Assembly: GCA_002435715.1 (NCBI GenBank)
Contig: DISD01000004.1
Location: 1-15,035, forward strand
Direction: 5' to 3'
DNA from: Rhodospirillaceae bacterium UBA6219
GTDB lineage: Bacteria; Pseudomonadota; Alphaproteobacteria; Rhodospirillales; Magnetospirillaceae
Length of the DNA: 15,035 nt
Shown: positions 14,005 through 15,035 of the stretch, in pieces
How positions within the stretch are numbered: the stretch's first letter is position 1
How the letters are laid out: each line of letters starts with the position of its first letter
Notes under the pieces: generated by a model
What the model saw: the letters and a program-made list of their open reading frames with translations, nothing else
What the model was told of the DNA's origin: nothing
The model's database searches: none
Position numbers and translations under genes: made by a program

Positions 14005-14061
14005 TGGCATCCGCCCCCTGGGGGGCTTCTTGGCTCCCGGCGTCGGTAGTCACCGGGAAAT

Positions 14062-14146
14062 TGGTGCCCAGGAAAGGACTCGAACCTTCACGCCTCGCGG
14101 CACACGGACCTGAACCGTGCGCGTCTACCAATTCCGCCACCAGGGC
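14062..14146 (-). tRNA. tRNA-Leu with anticodon CAG
   Basis: This 85-base gene folds as a class II tRNA. The acceptor strands are GCCCTGG and CCTGGGC. The D-arm region is GCGGAATTGGTAGACGC. The anticodon stem CACGG/CCGTG encloses the loop TTCAGGT, giving anticodon CAG, which reads CUG, a major leucine codon here. The long variable arm is GCC-GCGA-GGC, and the T-arm contains GTTCGAGTCC. The 3' CCA is encoded (14064-14062) after discriminator A. The fifth acceptor pair is a U-U mismatch, which is unusual because many relatives have A there. A strong promoter lies directly upstream. nrnC follows on the same strand. Confidence 0.95.
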
Positions 14147-14163
14147 AATCCGATGGGCGCCGC

Positions 14164-14192
14164 TAACTAGGAGATCGGCGGGGGGCTGTCAA
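14164..14192 (-). promoter_or_regulatory. Predicted strong sigma70-type promoter of tRNA-Leu
   Basis: On the minus strand a perfect -35 box TTGACA (14192-14187) is followed by a 17-base spacer and a -10 box TAGTTA (14169-14164). The tRNA 5' end at 14146 lies 17 bases after the -10 box, which leaves a short leader of about 10 bases, as is usual for tRNA genes. This is the best promoter match in the window. Confidence 0.75.
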
Positions 14193-14244
14193 CTCGCATT
14201 CGGCGTTCTGGCACACCAGAGGCCGAACGCGTGCAAGTGTCGCC

Positions 14245-14273
14245 TCGACAGGGTCGCGGGCCCGCGCTAGAAG
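14245..14273 (+). promoter_or_regulatory. Possible promoter of the NDUFA9-like gene
   Basis: TCGACA (14245-14250) and TAGAAG (14268-14273) are separated by 17 bases. The gene's ATG is at 14320, about 46 bases downstream of the -10 box. The spacer contains the 12-base palindrome CGCGGGCCCGCG (14255-14266). Both boxes deviate from consensus, so this is a weak call. Confidence 0.3.
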
Positions 14274-14319
14274 CGGCGCAGGCTCAAACCAACACCTTTC
14301 CGACGGGGGCTTTCGCACC

Positions 14320-15035
14320 ATGTTGCCGCACAATTCCGTGGTTACGGTTTTCGGAGGCTCGGGCTTTATCGGCACGCAGATCGTGCAGGTGCTGGCCCGG
14401 CGCGGCTATCGCGTGCGGGTGGCGGTGCGCCGGCCCGACCTTGCGGGCCATGTGCGCATGCTGGGCGGCGTCGGGCAGGTGATGCCGATCCAGGCCAATA
14501 TCCGCGACCTCGAGTCGGTGCGGCGCGCCACCAAGGGCGCGACGGCGGTGATCAACCTGGTCGGCATTGGCCACGAGGCCGGCAAGCAGCGCTTCCGCGC
14601 GGTGCACACCATGGGCGCGCGCAATGTGGCGCAGGCGGCCAAGGAGGCCGGCGTCGTGGCGTTGGCGCATATGTCGGCGCTGGGTGCCGATGCGCAGAGC
14701 GCGGCGAACTACGCGCGGACCAAGGCGCTGGGCGAGGCCGAGGTGCTGGGCCAGTTCCCCAATGCGGTGATCATCCGGCCTTCGATCGTCTTCGGGCCGG
14801 GCGATGGCTTCTTCAACCTGATGGGCACGCTGGCGCGCATGCTGCCGGTGCTGCCGGTGATCGGCGCCAAGTCGCGGTTCGAGCCGATCTATGTCGGTGA
14901 TGTGGCCGAGGCGTTCGTCCTTGCCATCGAGGGCAAGGTCAAAGGCGGCCGGGCCTATGAGCTCGGCGGACCGGATATCGAGACCTATTACCAGCTGACA
15001 CAGCGGGTGTTGCGCGAGACGCAGCGGACGAACCT
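14320..15035 (+). CDS. NDUFA9-type NAD(P)-binding epimerase-like protein, 3' end missing
   Basis: The window holds the first 238 codons with no stop. The N-terminus MLPHNSVVTVFGGSGFIGTQ carries the Rossmann nucleotide motif GGSGFIG at 12-18. Further family marks are VINLVGIG, HMSALGAD, YARTKALGEAEV (an atypical-SDR YxxxK motif), IIRPSIVFGPGD and EPIYVGDVAEA. This pattern fits the complex I NDUFA9-like subfamily of extended/atypical short-chain dehydrogenases. In bacteria the role of these proteins is not well established. They may bind NADPH and help complex I or quinone-related metabolism. Codon use differs sharply from the rest of the window: all 11 Glu codons are GAG, and GCG and GTG are favoured. 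The ribosome site is weak. The gene is divergent from tRNA-Leu. Confidence 0.88.
   Translation, partial: MLPHNSVVTVFGGSGFIGTQIVQVLARRGYRVRVAVRRPDLAGHVRMLGGVGQVMPIQANIRDLESVRRATKGATAVINLVGIGHEAGKQRFRAVHTMGARNVAQAAKEAGVVALAHMSALGADAQSAANYARTKALGEAEVLGQFPNAVIIRPSIVFGPGDGFFNLMGTLARMLPVLPVIGAKSRFEPIYVGDVAEAFVLAIEGKVKGGRAYELGGPDIETYYQLTQRVLRETQRTN

Noticed and set aside
14062..14320. tRNA-Leu as an integration site explaining the codon-usage change
   Set aside because: Elements usually integrate at the tRNA 3' end, which here faces nrnC. The unusual gene lies on the 5' side, there is no integrase, and no second copy of the tRNA end is seen.
1..15035. Mobile elements, CRISPR arrays, prophage genes, toxin-antitoxin or defence modules
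   Set aside because: No transposase, integrase, direct repeat array, restriction or antitoxin-like gene was found on either strand.

Overview
This window looks like ordinary chromosome from a high-GC alphaproteobacterium of the Rhodospirillales, most likely close to Magnetospirillum. That placement is inferred from gene content and protein style: sdhC-sdhD-sdhA order, an NrnC-type nanoRNase, an FzlA-like GST, an ethylmalonyl-CoA pathway gene pair and a bacteriohemerythrin. I saw no phage, transposon, CRISPR array or toxin-antitoxin module. Almost every base is explained by about 18 genes and one tRNA.

Layout. (1) 1-988, minus strand: sdhC, sdhD and the 5' end of sdhA (respiratory complex II), with a good sigma70-type promoter at 1058-1086. 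(2) 1358-2158, plus strand: a small coiled-coil/zinc-ribbon protein of unknown function and a complete bacteriohemerythrin, preceded by an AT-rich leader. (3) 2207-4157, minus strand: mesaconyl-CoA hydratase (mch) and a CitE-family CoA-ester lyase, both fitting the ethylmalonyl-CoA pathway of acetate assimilation. (4) 4260-5776, plus strand: a pyridoxal kinase and a LysE-family exporter. (5) 5824-7606, minus strand: a tight set of FzlA-like GST, secreted NodB-fold deacetylase and GNAT acetyltransferase. (6) 7716-13237, minus strand: the conserved cluster kdsD-lptC-lptA-lptB-rpoN-ptsN, which covers LPS inner-core precursor synthesis, the LPS export bridge and ATPase, sigma54 and the nitrogen-PTS IIA protein. 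(7) 13355-14146, minus strand: tRNA-Leu(CAG) followed by nrnC. (8) 14320 to the window end, plus strand: a truncated NDUFA9-type NAD(P)-binding protein.

The points most worth a second look are: a 15-bp hairpin that encloses the nrnC Shine-Dalgarno sequence and lies between tRNA-Leu and nrnC; a sharp change of codon usage between the tRNA promoter and the last gene (11 GAG and 0 GAA there, against 8 GAA and 2 GAG in the hemerythrin gene), which could mark transferred DNA or an assembly join; and the absence of the hibernation-factor gene hpf from its usual place between rpoN and ptsN. I did not find a convincing new multi-gene system, and the window reads mainly as housekeeping DNA.
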